Of a DNA stretch of 52,500 nucleotides, positions 18,921 to 30,394 are shown piece after piece. The DNA is from Symbiodinium natans (lineage: Eukaryota; Sar; Dinophyceae; Suessiales; Symbiodiniaceae), in contig CAJNDS010002104.1 in the NCBI GenBank assembly GCA_905221605.1, positions 1 through 52,500 on the forward strand. Direction: 5' to 3'. The notes under the pieces were generated by a model. That model did no database searches and was not told the origin of the DNA. It saw only the letters and a program-made list of their open reading frames with translations. The position numbers and the translations under genes were made by a program. Numbering within the stretch: position 1 is the stretch's first letter; the number at the start of each line of letters is the position of its first letter.

Positions 18921-19133
18921 AGTCATCCACTCAAGAGCTGGATACAGCCTTGCTCTGTGATGTGTTCTCTGCCAATTTTGGGTAATGAAACATTTTTGGA
19001 CAGTTAGATGCTTCCTTCCGTCGCATGTGGGCACCTGCTACTAGAAATCGAGGAACTGCACCAAAGTTGGGACTAACTTCACTAAACCCTAAACCCTAAA
19101 CCCTAAACCCTAAACCCTAAACGCTGTGCGCAG

Positions 19134-19204
19134 GCATGGTGTTTGCCAAGTTCTTCTTGGACTATCTCGGGGCTGGGAAGCTCAGTGCTGCTTCACATAT
19201 CAAG
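19134..19204 (+). CDS. Well-bounded exon, unknown protein
   Basis: TGCGCAG acceptor just after a CCCTAAA array, 2 nt plus 23 codons (MVFAKFFLDYLGAGKLSAAS, then HIK), donor AAG|GTAAGG. Antisense frames carry stops, so the + strand is favoured. Confidence 0.6.
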
Positions 19205-19651
19205 GTAAGGACTGTGTCCCAGGAACAAGTATACTGGGGTTTAGGGTTTAGGGTTTTAGAGTTGAGAGTTTAGAGTTTAGGGTTTAGGGTTTAGAGTTTA
19301 GGGTTTAGAGTTTAGGGTTTACAGTAGGCTTTAGGGTACTGAGTTGCAGAAGCCTGTTGTCAAATTTCGAGGTCCAGCCCCTGGGCGAGAGCCGTCCTTT
19401 GACTGCTCCAAACACGCAGAGCCTTGACTTCAATGTACGCTAGAGGAGGTCATTCGGGGCCGTTCCGCAGTCAAGAGAAGTCTAGCAAGAGTCTACCACC
19501 TCCTAAACCCTAAACCCTAAGCCCTAAAACCTAAACCCTAAACCTAACCCTAAACCTAAACCCTAAACGCCGTCCTGCTTCCTTGGCATCTGAGGAAGGG
19601 CTCCCCGACAGGACCAGGGATTCCGGGAACGATCCCTTAAGGATGCGACAT

Positions 19652-19932
19652 GTAGGGTTTAGGGTTTAGGGTTTAGGGTTTAGGGTTTAGGGTTTAGGGT
19701 TTAGGGTTGCAGGTCCCAGGTTCCCAAACGCCCCCCAAAAAAGGTCGCAGGGGTTTGGGTTTAGGGTTTAGGGTTTAGGGTTTAGGGTTTAGGGTTTAGG
19801 GTTTAGGGTTTAGGGTTTAGGGTTTAGGGTTTAGGGTTTAGGGTTTAGAATTTAGGGTTTCGGGTTCAGGGTTTAGGAATTTGGGGCTTAAGGTTCCCAA
19901 AAGCCCCCCACAAAAGGTCGCAGGGGTTTGGT
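19652..19932 (+). repeat. Two TTTAGGG arrays with duplicated flank
   Basis: Arrays at 19652-19710 and 19757-19848. A unit of about 43 bp (GGTTCCCAAA...CCCCCC...AAAGGTCGCAGGGGTTTGG) occurs after each, at 19715-19757 and 19889-19932. Confidence 0.85.
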
Positions 19933-19939
19933 ATTTAGG

Positions 19940-20043
19940 TTGGGATGTTCCCCCTTATACGAACAGTCCTTAATGTGGACTAGAATAGGGGGCTACTATA
20001 ATCCCTATTAAGGACTTTTGGTGGCATAAGGGGGAGCATCCTA
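19940..20043. mobile_element. Foldback element family A, uninterrupted
   Basis: TTGGGATGTTCCCCCTTATA and CATAAGGGGGAGCATCC arms, with CAGTCCTTAAT / ATTAAGGACTTTTG inside. Confidence 0.8.
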
Positions 20044-20639
20044 ATATTTAGGGTTTGAGGGTTTAGGGTTTAGGTTTTGGGGTTTAGGGTTTAGGGTATT
20101 TAGGGCTTAAGGTTCCAAACTCCTTGTGATAGCCTGCCAGGAGCTGCCACTGAATCTGGCGCGAAGCCAGCTGCAGCTGTCTAGACCATGGATCTGATAG
20201 GGTTTTAGGGTTTAGGGTTTGGGGTTTAGGGTTTATGGTTGTTTAGGGGGTTTTGGTTTTGGGTTTTGGGTTTAGGGGGTGGCAACTCCCTAGAACCATA
20301 TGAGCACCGGGAATGTCGGAGCCCGCTAGTGCTACACGTAGCTATCGTTCATTCAAACTATTCGATGCCCTGCTCTGCATCCCCTTCCATTTTGTGACCC
20401 CTACACCCCGTTCCTAGTTAATGACACACCTAGACACTCAGAAATGTACTGAGTCCACGTGCGCATGCGCATGAAAATGAAGACCAGGACCTTCCTGCAG
20501 AGTTGGGGGTTGTACCTGTGGGGTCGTGGCCTAGCTGCTCTGCGCTCTGGAATACTATGATGCTAGGCCTACTATGTGGGGATCTATATTGGGGCTTCCC
20601 CTATTTCGTAACCCCCCCCCACCTTTTGTGCCGTCCTCG

Positions 20640-20931
20640 TCATGCAGTAGCGATCTGAAGACTGTGCGTGGGCGGTTTCGGATTGAAACTGGACATGCGC
20701 TGAGGGCTCGCATGCCTGGAGATGCGTGCATGATCCATCCCAATGCTTGCACAACCCCCTTGCAAAACTGTCCTTTTGAGGGCAGCTGGATGTTGCATGT
20801 CGTGTGTTGTACACACACGTGCATGCCGTATGGGAAGCAAAGCAAGAAGAGTCTTGTCCATTTACCGTTGGGCCTCGAAGATCTTCCACTTTGCAATGGA
20901 TGTCCACAACCATTGGGAGATGTGTGTTGGA
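20640..20931 (+). CDS. Exon candidate, orientation uncertain
   Basis: An open + frame of about 97 codons includes DLKTVRGRFRIETGHALRAR and KQSKKSLVHLPLGLEDLPLC. Antisense frames are open over much of it. It could be coding or chance. Confidence 0.3.
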
Positions 20932-21065
20932 AGGGGGGGGGGGGGCCAAACCCTAAACCCTAAACCCTAAGGGAGCACACTGCATTGTATATTGTTTCTA
21001 CTTACCTACTTGCGGGACCGACCCACACAGCGAGGCATGGCTTAAATAGGGAAATGCGAGGCAAG

Positions 21066-21149
21066 AAGCTCAAGCCAAGCAAAAGCTCATCAGTGCACCA
21101 TGGAAGTTACACGTCCCCAGTCCCTACAACCTCGCTTTGCTCTCCATGC
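21066..21149 (+). CDS. Exon n-2 of gene ending at 21365
   Basis: 28 codons in phase 0 (KLKPSKSSSVHHGSYTSPVP then TTSLCSPC), donor TGC|GTAGGT. The following intron (21150-21178) is only 29 nt and ends in a pyrimidine-rich TGTACTGCAG. Ser-rich; function unknown. Confidence 0.6.
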
Positions 21150-21178
21150 GTAGGTTAAGTTTTCTCGCTGTACTGCAG

Positions 21179-21247
21179 CCGTTTGCGCTAATGCGACCTA
21201 TGCAGCACCGCAGGAGGTTCTACAACTCTGCTATGTTCGTCAGCAAG
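21179..21247 (+). CDS. Exon n-1 of gene ending at 21365
   Basis: 23 codons in phase 0 (PFALMRPMQHRRRFYNSAMF then VSK), donor AAG|GTATTG. Basic, likely disordered tail. Confidence 0.65.
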
Positions 21248-21311
21248 GTATTGTCGCTAAGGGGCCAGACTTCTTGACACCACGACACCTACTGCTGTTG
21301 CCCTTGTCTAG

Positions 21312-21365
21312 ACGCCGTCCAGGAGCTACAGTTCTGAACGGAGCAGTGGAACACACGCTGGCTAG
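21312..21365 (+). CDS. Terminal exon of a + strand gene
   Basis: TTGTCTAG acceptor, 17 codons (TPSRSYSSERSSGTHAG) and stop TAG, in phase 0 with the previous exon. This is the last well-supported + exon before the satellite block. An overlapping frame also runs to a stop at 21381. Confidence 0.55.
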   Translation, partial: TPSRSYSSERSSGTHAG

Positions 21366-21522
21366 CAAAGGATACTTGTAGTGACAGCGCGAGCCCACTC
21401 AAGAACATGAACCTGGCTGGAGCCTCAGAGCACCCACCTTGCATGGTAGGCAAGTGGCACTGTTTCAGCTTGGGGTATCTCTCCTCCAAATAGTCGCGAT
21501 AGACTTCTCACCAAACCTCACC

Positions 21523-21626
21523 CTAAGGGTCCATGTACCTGAATAGGAAGTACTTGGGCCTTAAAAGTACCTCCTATGTAGGGACTTTTGGGCCTAAGTA
21601 TAATCATCTAGCATATGGACCCTTAG
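21523..21626. mobile_element. Foldback element (family I)
   Basis: CTAAGGGTCCATGTACC and GCATATGGACCCTTAG arms; AGTACTTGGGCCTTAAAAGT pairs with ACTTTTGGGCCTAAGTAT inside. Confidence 0.75.
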
Positions 21627-21894
21627 AATCAGGCTTGCTGTGGACGAGCCTTGCTTCCCGGAATCCTGTCCTGAGCCCTAAACCCTAAACCCTAAACCGT
21701 TTTCTTGATCATCTGACAGTTGGGCATGCCACATCTTCTCGCCGCACTTTCTTGCAGAACGCCAGAATCGCCTCATTCCCTCTCGACAACTTGGTGTACC
21801 AGTAGCCCCTGGTGGGCAGTTATATAGATATGTATATATATATATGTACGTAGGACCTTTCTGCTCTATTTGGCTTTGCTCTCTGCCTGACTAA

Positions 21895-24548
21895 CTTTTC
21901 AGGATTTTAAGGATTTTAAGGATTTTAAAAATTTTAAAAAGGCTTTAAAATCCTTAAAACCCTTAAAGTTTTTGGAAAATCCATTTCCTAAAACTTTAAG
22001 GATTTTAAGGGTTTTAAGGCCTTTTTAAAATCTTTAAAATCCTTAGAATCCTTAAAGTTTTTGGAAAATCCATTTCCAAAAATTTTAAGGATTTTAAGGG
22101 TTTTAAGGCCTTTTTCAAACCTTTAAAATCCTTAAAATCCTTAAAGTTTTTGGAACATCCATTTCCAAAAATTTTAAGGATTTTAAGGATTTTAAGGATT
22201 TTAAAGATTTTAAAGGGGTCCCGGAGGCCCAGGAGCCCCGGGCCACCTTTTAAAATCTTTAAAACCTTTAAAATCTTTAAAATCCTTAAAGTTTTTGGAA
22301 AATCCATTTCCTAAAACTTTAAGGATTTTAAGGGTTAAGGCCTTTTTAAAACCTTTAAAATCCTGAAAAATCCTTAAAGTTTTTGGAAAATCCACTTCCA
22401 AAAATTTTAAGGATTTTAAGGATTTTAAGGATTTTAAAGATTTTAAAGGGGTCCCGGAGGCCCAGGAGCCCCGGGCCACCTTTTAAAATCTTTAAAACCT
22501 TTAAAATCTTTAAAATCCTTAAAGTTTTTGGAAAATCCATTTCCTAAAACTTTAAGGGTTTTAAGGGTTTTAAGGCCTTTTTAAAACATTTAAAATCCTT
22601 AAAATCCTTAAAGTTTTTGGAAAATCCACTTCCAAAAATTTTAAGGATTTTAAGGGTTTTAAGGATTTTAAGGATTTTAAAGATTTTAAAGGGGTCCCGG
22701 AGGCCCAGGAGCCCCGGGCCACCTTTTAAAATCTTTAAAACCTTTAAAATCTTTAAAATCCTTAAAGTTTTTGGAAAATCCATTTCCTAAAACTTTAAGG
22801 ATTTCAAGGTTTTTAAGCCTTTTTAAAACCTTTAAAATCCTTAAAATCCTTAAAGTTTTTGGAAAATCCACTTCCAAAAATTTTAAGGATTTTAAGGATT
22901 TTAAAGATTTTAAAGGGGTCCCGGAGGCCCAGGAGCCCCGGGCCACCTTTTAAAATCTTTAAAACCTTTAAAATCTTTAAAATCCTTAAAGTTTTTGGAA
23001 AATACATTTCCTAAAACTTTAAGGGTTTTAAGGGTTTTAAGGCCTTTTTAAAACCTTTAAAATCCTTAAAATCTTAAAAGTTTTTGGAAAATCCACTTCC
23101 AAAAATTTTAAGGATTTTAAGGATTTTAAGGATTTTAAAGATTTTAAAGGGGTCCCGGAGGCCCAGGAGCCCCGGGCCACCTTTTAAAATCTTTAAAACC
23201 TTTAAAATCTTTAAAATCCTTAAAGTTTTTGGAAAATCCATTTCCTAAAACTTTAAGGATTTTAAGGGTTTTAAGGCCTTTTTAAAACCTTTAAAATCCT
23301 TAAAATCCTTAAAGTTTTTGGAAAATCCATTTCCAAAAATTTTAAGGATTTTAAGGATTTTAAGGATTTTAAGGATTTAAAGATTTTAAAGGGGTCCCGG
23401 AGGCCCAGGAGCCCCGGGCCACCTTTTAAAATCTTTAAAGCCTTTAAAATCTTTAAAACCCTTAAAGTTTTTGGAAAATCCATTTCCTAAAACTTTAAGG
23501 ATTTTAAGGGTTTTAAGGCCTTTTTAAAACCTTTAAAATCCTTAAAATCCTTAAAGTTTTTGGAAAATCCACTTCCAAAAATTTTAAGGATTTTAAGGAT
23601 TTTAAGGATTTTAAAGATTTTAAAGGGGTCCCGGAGGCCCAGGAGCCCCGGGCCACCTTTTAAAATCTTTAAAACCTTTAAAATCTTTAAAACCCTTAAA
23701 GTTTTTGGAAAATCCATTTCCTAAAACTTTAAGGATTTTAAGGGTTTTAAGGCCTTTTTAAAACCTTTAAAATCCTCAAAATCCTTAAAGTTTTTGGAAA
23801 ATCCACTTCCAAAAATTTTAAGGATTTTAAGGATTTTAAGGATTTTAAAGATTTTAAAGGGGTCCCGGAGGCCCAGGAGCCCCGGGCCACCTTTTAAAAT
23901 CTTTAAAACCTTTAAAATCTTTAAAATCCTTAAAGTTTTTGGAAAATCCATTTCCTAAAACTTTAAGGATTTTAAGGGTTTTAAGGCCTTTTTAAAACCT
24001 TTAAAATCCTTAAAACCCTTAAAGTTTTTGGAAAATCCATTCCAAAAGTTTTAAAGATTTTAAGGATTTTAAGGACTTTAAAGATTTTAAAGGGGTCCCG
24101 GAGGCCCAGGAGCCCCGGGCCACCTTTTAAAATCTTTAAAACCTTTAAAATCCTTAAAATCCTTAAAGTTTTTGGAAAATCCATTTCCTAAAACTTTAAG
24201 GATTTTAAGGGTTTTAAGGCCTTTTTAAAACCTTTAAAATCCTTAAAATCCTTAAAGTTTTTGGAAAATCCATTTCCAAAATTTTTAAGGATTTTAAGGA
24301 TTTTAAGGATTTTAAAGATTTTAAAGGGGTCCCGGAGGCCCAGGAGCCCCGGGCCACCTTTTAAAATCTTTAAAACCTTTAAAATCTTTAAAACCCTTAA
24401 AGTTTTTGGAAAATCCATTTCCTAAAACTTTAAGGATTTTAAGGGTTTTAAGGCCTTTTTAAAACCTTTAAAATCCTTAAAATCCTTAAAGTTTTTGGAA
24501 AATCCATTTCCAAAAATTTAAGGATTTTAAGGATTTTAAGGATTTTAA
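21895..24548. repeat. 234-bp satellite with 9-bp sub-repeat
   Basis: Ten copies of a GC core (GGGGTCCCGGAGGCCCAGG...) start at 22215, 22448, 22691, 22915, 23149, 23391, 23625, 23859, 24092 and 24326, spacing 224-243 and mostly 233-234. Between cores, AAGGATTTT units (9 bp) and their complements form long inverted repeats. Each unit carries one - strand frame beginning MDFPKTLR and rich in FKILKIL; this follows from both periods being multiples of three. Confidence 0.95.
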
Positions 24549-24762
24549 ATGGGCCTCCAGAAAGGCGCGGCTCGATTTGGCCAAATTTTGCCGGGCAGGC
24601 TCCGGGCAAAATTTGGCCCGGAGCCTGTCCGGCAAAATTTGGCCAAATCGAGCCGCGCATTTCTCATCGCATACGAAGAGCAACCCGATTTGGCCAAATT
24701 TTGCCCGGAGCCTGCCCGGCAAAATTTGGCCAAATCGAGCCGCGACCTTCTGGAGGCCCGAA
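24549..24762. repeat. Nested palindromic GC-rich cassette within satellite
   Basis: GGGCCTCCAGAA / TTCTGGAGGCCC are the outer arms. Inside are several copies of TTTGGCCAAATTTTGCC and GGCAAAATTTGGCCAAA, arranged as a large hairpin (about 24567-24657) plus a second one (about 24688-24745). It interrupts the 234-bp array. Confidence 0.9.
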
Positions 24763-25029
24763 ATTATTTAACTTCAAAATACTTAACATCCTTAAAGTTT
24801 TTGGATTATCCCTTTCCAAAAATTTTATGGATTTTAAAGATTTTAAAGGGGTCCTGGAGGCCTAGGGGCACCGGGCCACCTTTTAAAATCTTTTAAAATC
24901 CTTAAAACCTTTAAAATCCTTAAAATCCTTAAAGTGTTTGGAAAACTTTAAGGGTTTTTAAGGATTTTAAGGAATTTAAGGAATCCAAAAGATTTAAAAA
25001 AGAGCCGCCCAAAGAAGTTTAATCATCTA

Positions 25030-25790
25030 ATTTAGGAATTTAAGGAAAACCTAAACCCTAAGCTCCTAAGCTTCTAAGCGCCTGGGCGCCTAAGCGCCTA
25101 CCCCTCAAACTGAAACCCTCAAACCCTAATTCCTAAGGTCCTCAGCTCCTAAGCGCCTAAACTCCTAAGCGTCTACCCCCTAAATCCTGTAACCCGAAAC
25201 CCTTAAACCCTAAGCTCCTAAGCTCCTAAGCGCCTAAGCTCCAAAGCGCCTACCCCCTAAATCCTCAAACTACCCTAAACCAAAACCATAAACTCCTAAG
25301 CTCTTAAGCTCCTCAGCGCCTAAGCGCCTACCCCATAGACCCTTAAACCTTACACCCTAAACCCTAAGCTCCTAAGCTCCTAAGCGCCTAGGCGCCTGCC
25401 CACTAAAACCTTAAGCTCCTAAGCGCGTAAGCTCCGAAGCGCGTACCCCCTAAATCCTCAAAACCTAAACCCTTAAACCCTAAACCCTAAGCTCCTAAGC
25501 TCCTAAGCGTCTAAGCGCCTGCCCCCCCTAAACCCTTCAACCCTCAACCCTAAACCATAAACTCCTAAGCTCCTGAGCGCCTACCCCCAAAACCCTTAAA
25601 CCTTAAACCCTAAAACCTAGGCTCCTAAGCTCCTAAGCGCCTAGGCGCCTACCCCCTAATCCCTTAAACCCTAAACCCTAAACCTCTTAAGCTCCTGAGC
25701 GCCTAAACACTAACCCCTAAACCCTAAACCCTAAGCTCCTAAGCTCCTAAGCGCCTAAGTGGCTACCCCCTAAACCCTGAGACCCCGGGA
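25030..25790. repeat. Composite telomere-like / GCTCCTAAG satellite
   Basis: About nine degenerate units of roughly 80 bp, each with CCCTAAA-type units followed by 9-bp GCTCCTAAG and GCGCCTAAG motifs and a CTACCCC end. Confidence 0.9.
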
Positions 25791-25879
25791 CCCCTTTTAT
25801 CATTGAAAAATCCTTGCCTTCTTCTCTGCTGAGTATTTTCTAAAGTTTAAGGATTTTACGGCTTTTAGTACTTGAATGG

Positions 25880-26080
25880 ATCTTTCGTTTTTGAAGTTGA
25901 GGGCACCCTATGGTTTACCAATGACCTTTGCTAGGGTTTGCAAAAAACTTCGCTTTAAAGTAACGGGCACGCCAGGGTTTACAGAAAACCTTTCCGTTGT
26001 GATTAATTTGGTGTTTTAAGCAAATTGTGCAAGCGTACGTCTGCGATAGGAATGTTTGAGTTATTGCTCTTGCCAGTCTT
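25880..26080. repeat. Diverged ~60-bp repeat, left flank of 40-bp satellite
   Basis: Units like GAGGGCACCCTATGGTTTAC with AAAACCTTTCCGTT recur here and again at 27305-27530, so the 40-bp satellite appears embedded in an older array. Confidence 0.65.
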
Positions 26081-26084
26081 CGAG

Positions 26085-27310
26085 GGGTCAAAACGTTCTG
26101 GGTCTGAAGGCTGGGCCCCTCGAGAGGTCAAAAAGTACTTGGTCTTAAGGCTGGGCCCCTCGAGGGGTCAAAAATGTTTGGTCTTAAGGCTGGGTTCTGG
26201 AGGGGTCAAACAGCTGTTGGTCTTAAGGCCGGGCCCTTCGAGGGGTCAAAGCGTTCTGGGTTTTAAGGCTGGGCCCCTCGAGGGGTCAAAGCGTTCTTGG
26301 TCTTAAGGCTGGGCCCCTCGAGGGGTCAAACATCTTCTTCGTCTTAAGGCTGGGCCCCTCGAGGGGTCAAAGAGTATTTGGTCTTAAGGCAACAAGTTTT
26401 TGGTCTTAAGGCTGGGCCCCTGGGGTCTTAAGGCAGGGCCCCTCGAGGGGTCAAAGCGTTCTGGTTTTTAAGGCTGGGCCCCTCGAGGGGTCAAAAAGTT
26501 GTTGGTCTTGAGGCTGGGCCCTTCGAGGGGTCAAAGCGTTCTGGGTTTTAAGGCTGGGCCCCTCGAGAGGTCGAAAGTTCTTGGTCTTAAGGCTGGGCCC
26601 CTCGAGGGGTCCAAAAGTTCTTGGTCTTAAGGCTGGGCCCCATCGAGGGGTCAAACAGTTGTTGGTCTTAAGGCTGGGCCCTTCGAGGGGTGAAAGCGTT
26701 CTGGGTTTTAAGGCTGGGCTTCTCGAGGGGTCAAACAGTTTTTGGTCTTAAGGCTGGGCCCCTCGAGGGGTCAAACAACTTCTTCGTCTTAAGGCTCGGC
26801 CCCTAGAGCCTCGAGAGGTCAAGAGTATTTGGTCTTAAGGCAAAAAGTTGTTGGTCTTAAGGCTGGGCCCCTGGGGTCTTAGGACTGGGCCCCTCGAGGG
26901 GTCAAAAAGTTTTTGGTCTTCAGGCTGGGCCCCTCGAGGGGTCAAAAAGTTTTTGGTCTTAAGGGTGGGCCCTTCGAGGGGTCAAAGCGTTCTTGGTCTT
27001 AAGGCTGGGCCCCTCGAGGGGTCAAAAAGTTCTTGGTCTTACGGCTGGGCCCCTCCAAGGGTCAAAACGTTCGGGGTCTTAAGGCTGGGCCCCCCCAAGG
27101 CGTCAAAGAGTATTTGGTCTTACGGAAAGTTTTTGGTCTTAGGCTGGGCCCCTCGATGGGTCAAACAGTTGTTGGTCTTAAGGCTGGGCCCTTCGATGGG
27201 TCAAAACGTTCTGGGTTTTAAGGCTGGGCCCCTCGAGGGGTCAAACAGTTTTTTTTTCTTAAGGCTGGGCCCCTCGAGGGGTCAAAAACTTGTTGGTCTT
27301 AAGGCTGTTT
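26085..27310. repeat. 40-bp satellite with CTCGAG core
   Basis: About 30 units of GGTCTTAAGGCTGGGCCCCT followed by CGAGGGGTCAAAAAGTTCTT. The CCCCTCGAGGGG core is palindromic. A marker variant (AGAGTATTTGGTCTT then shortened unit) recurs at 26371, 26822 and 27107, indicating higher-order structure. A 175-codon frame here is a by-product of the repeat. Confidence 0.95.
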
Positions 27311-27832
27311 TTGAGGATGAGGGCACACCAAGGTGTACAAGAACCCTTTCGTTGTTGAGGTTGAGGACACACTAGGGTTTACAGAAAAACTGACGTTTGA
27401 CGTTACAGGCGCACCAGGTTGAGGGAAAAACGCTTTTCGCTTTTGACATGTTGAGGACATATCAGGCTTCAAATCGGACCTTCGTTAAAAATGATGGCAC
27501 ATGAAGGTTTGCAAAACAAAAGCGTTCGTTAACTTTGTTGAATTCTTACTTTTCAATCGCTTGAAATATTTAACAGGCTGCAGGAATATCATGATGTAAA
27601 AAATATCATTGTTTGATGTCTTAGGTCTCCACGCTAAACTGAACAGTTTGAAGTAATGTCATAACTGAAACCGTTTACATCGTTCAGTTAAAGTGTTCTA
27701 CGAAATGTTGATATCTTGAGCCTTCCAAATAACAAATAAACAGCTGAATTGAAATATTCAAAATGTTTACATTATGGAGCCTCTAAAAGAATCAAAACAC
27801 GTTAAATAGGTCGGCGTGTTTCTTTTATTCAT

Positions 27833-27854
27833 CGTTTCTCTCTCCCTCTCTTTC

Positions 27855-27916
<62 letters not shown>

Positions 27917-28086
27917 CCTCCCTCTCTCTCTTTCCTGTCTTTTTTTTTTTTTTCCTCTCTCTCTCTTTCTGACCCTCTCTCCCTCCTTCCTTCCTTCCTT
28001 CCTTCCTGCCTTCCTTCCTTCCTTCCTTTCTCTTCCCCGCTTCCTTCTTGCTCTTTCCTCTTTCCTCCCCGCTCCTCCCGTTTTTT
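27833..28086 (+). repeat. Polypyrimidine tract (TCTC/TTTC/CTTCC)
   Basis: About 250 bp, almost purely C and T on this strand; capable of triplex (H-DNA) formation. Open frames here are composition artefacts. Confidence 0.92.
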
Positions 28087-28117
28087 TTACGCGCCATTCA
28101 ACAGTGAATGAAAGAAC

Positions 28118-28219
28118 AAAGGTACTGACAAGAGAGGAGCAGGAGTTCTCCTTCAAGAGGGAAATGGAAGCAGAACGTCAAGGATGAGAAGGAAGAGTGA
28201 AGGTACTGACAAGAGAGGA
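28118..28219. repeat. Short direct repeat
   Basis: AAGGTACTGACAAGAGAGGA occurs at 28118 and again at about 28200. Confidence 0.8.
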
Positions 28220-29961
28220 ATAATATAATATGAAGAGAATTTAATATTAAATTTTCAAGTGAGCGCATGAAATAAGCGATCGCGTGAAATTAAATATTAA
28301 ATGAACGAAACCGAGGATGAAAGAACACTGTGAAGAGAATAATAATATAATAAAAGCGACGCAAATGAATGTTCTCTTCTTGGAAATGGGAGGACAGGGC
28401 CTTCCTCACAGTCCCATCTTCTCTCAAACCCCTGGGAGGCCCTTTTAGGGAACCCCTCGGTGCAGCCCCCTGCGAAAACTGCAGGCCCTGGCGGATATTG
28501 AAAAGGAGTGTAAATCACTGACAGAACGAGGGAAGGAGAACGACAGACGCGGAGCAAGAGAGAGAGAAACAGAAAAAAGGAGAGAGAAGCAGCTGTCCTC
28601 TCCAAGCTGTTTTCAGAGTGACCCCAAAGACTCAGACCGTCCCTTTCTCCACTCCCTTTCTGTCCACCATTCATTTTCGCTTGTTGCGTTTTTTTATCGT
28701 ATCATTCTCAAAGTCTCTCTCCCTCTCTCTCGCCCGCTCTCCCCTTCCTGTCTCTTCTCCTCTTCATTCTCCTCCCGCTTGCTCCTCCCCATCCCGTGCC
28801 CCATTTCTCCTAGCCCCTCCAAGACGTAGGTCAAGGATAAGAGAGGAGACGGGAACGACAAGAAAGAAAGAGGGGTTCTCCTTGTTCCGTCTACCTTACT
28901 CTTTTTTTGTTCTTAAATTCGAAAGGGGTAGAAAGCGTCTTCCTCTCTCGCCCCTCTTCCCGATTTGAAGCTCTCTCTGGAAAGCCTCTCATTGGAAACC
29001 CCTGTAGGCTCCTGAGAAACAGACGTATGGCAAAGGGCTTTAGAAATAGGCAGTGAGGAGCACACCTGCAACGAAACGTTCATAAGGACGGATGTAGGTG
29101 AGAAGAATGGGGAAACTATAAATATACAGAAAGAATAAGCGCAGACGGAGAAGGGAGACAGAGCGAGAAACGGAGAAACATAGAGAAGAAGAGAGAAGCA
29201 ATGAAGTGAATGAAGGAGGAAGTCAGTACAACAAACAGCCTTTTGCTGCCTGTTGGCTTTCCCCTCCTCCTGTCTTTATCTGTTTGTTTCTTACTGAGGA
29301 GGAAGTGGAAGCAGGAAGAGCAAGAATGAAAGACTCTCTTGCTCTCTTCGTTCCTTTTCTTGTCTTTTAAGGGTATGGGAAGGGGGGTGAGGAAGGGAAC
29401 AGGAGGGGAGGAGGACACAATGTCACATGGCAGGCTGGGGAAGGGTTGGACGCCCGTTGCTTCCAGAAAATTCTGGATGCCCCTGCAGGCCCCCTACAGG
29501 CTCCGCGAGGCCCGGAGGCCCCTGAGATACAGTAACACTGGGATGGGATAGGGCCATACTCGTGGCTCTCTCGCTTTCTCTGCTGAAGCCTTCCTCGTCT
29601 CCCATGTTCTCTTTCTCGCGCGATTTTTGTTCTTCTCTCTCTCTCTCACACTTTCACTTTCTCTTGTCCCCTTTTGCCTTCCCTCGCATCATTCCACGCC
29701 CTACCCTTCCCTCCTTTCCGCCCTACCCTTCCCTCCTTTCCGCACCCTTCTCAAATGAGAAAGCAAAAGAAGGGCGAAGAAAGTAGCGAAAGGACGATTT
29801 CGCCCCGCCTATGCCGCTTTCACTCATCCGCTTTCACCCCCTCCCTCGTGCCATGCCCTACACTAAGAGAAGAATAGGAATGGAAGCGATAAGTGGGAAC
29901 GCAGAGGAAAAAGGGACTTCTTCTTTTTCATTCAGCTTAGGCATACGTTCTTTCTTTTCAC

Positions 29962-29982
29962 CTCTCACCCTCTCCCTCCCTC

Positions 29983-30056
<74 letters not shown>

Positions 30057-30216
30057 GCTCTTTCTCTTTATGTTTCCCTTTCCTCTTTCTCTTTTCTCTT
30101 TATTTTTCTCTTTCTCTTTCTCTTTCTCTTTCTCTTTCTCTTTCTCTTTCTTTCTGTGCCCCTCTCACTCTCATTGTCACTCTCACGCTCATTCTATCTC
30201 TCTGTCTCTCTCTGTC

Positions 30217-30255
<39 letters not shown>

Positions 30256-30289
30256 CTCTGTCTCTCTCGCTCTCGCTCTCGCTCTCTCC

Positions 30290-30332
<43 letters not shown>

Positions 30333-30394
30333 CCCCTCTCTCGCTCTCTTTCCCTCTCTCTCTCTCTCTCTTTCTCTCTTTCTCTCTTCTTTTC
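29962..30394 (+). repeat. Polypyrimidine tract (TC)n/(TTTCTC)n
   Basis: About 430 bp of TC, TTTCTC and TCTG variants; the second and longer pyrimidine tract. No coding content is supported. Confidence 0.92.

Noticed and set aside
25030-25790. CRISPR-like array
   Set aside because: Units are degenerate, lack unique spacers, and contain telomere-like sequence; the genome is eukaryotic.
26848-27375. 175-codon frame with repeated LGPSRGQK-type motifs
   Set aside because: The 40-bp unit is not a multiple of three, so the frame rotates through the repeat; it is a translation of the satellite.
27816-28187. Ser/Leu-rich and Arg/Glu-rich frames over 120 codons
   Set aside because: Products of (TC)n repeats; the same applies to 29811-30635.
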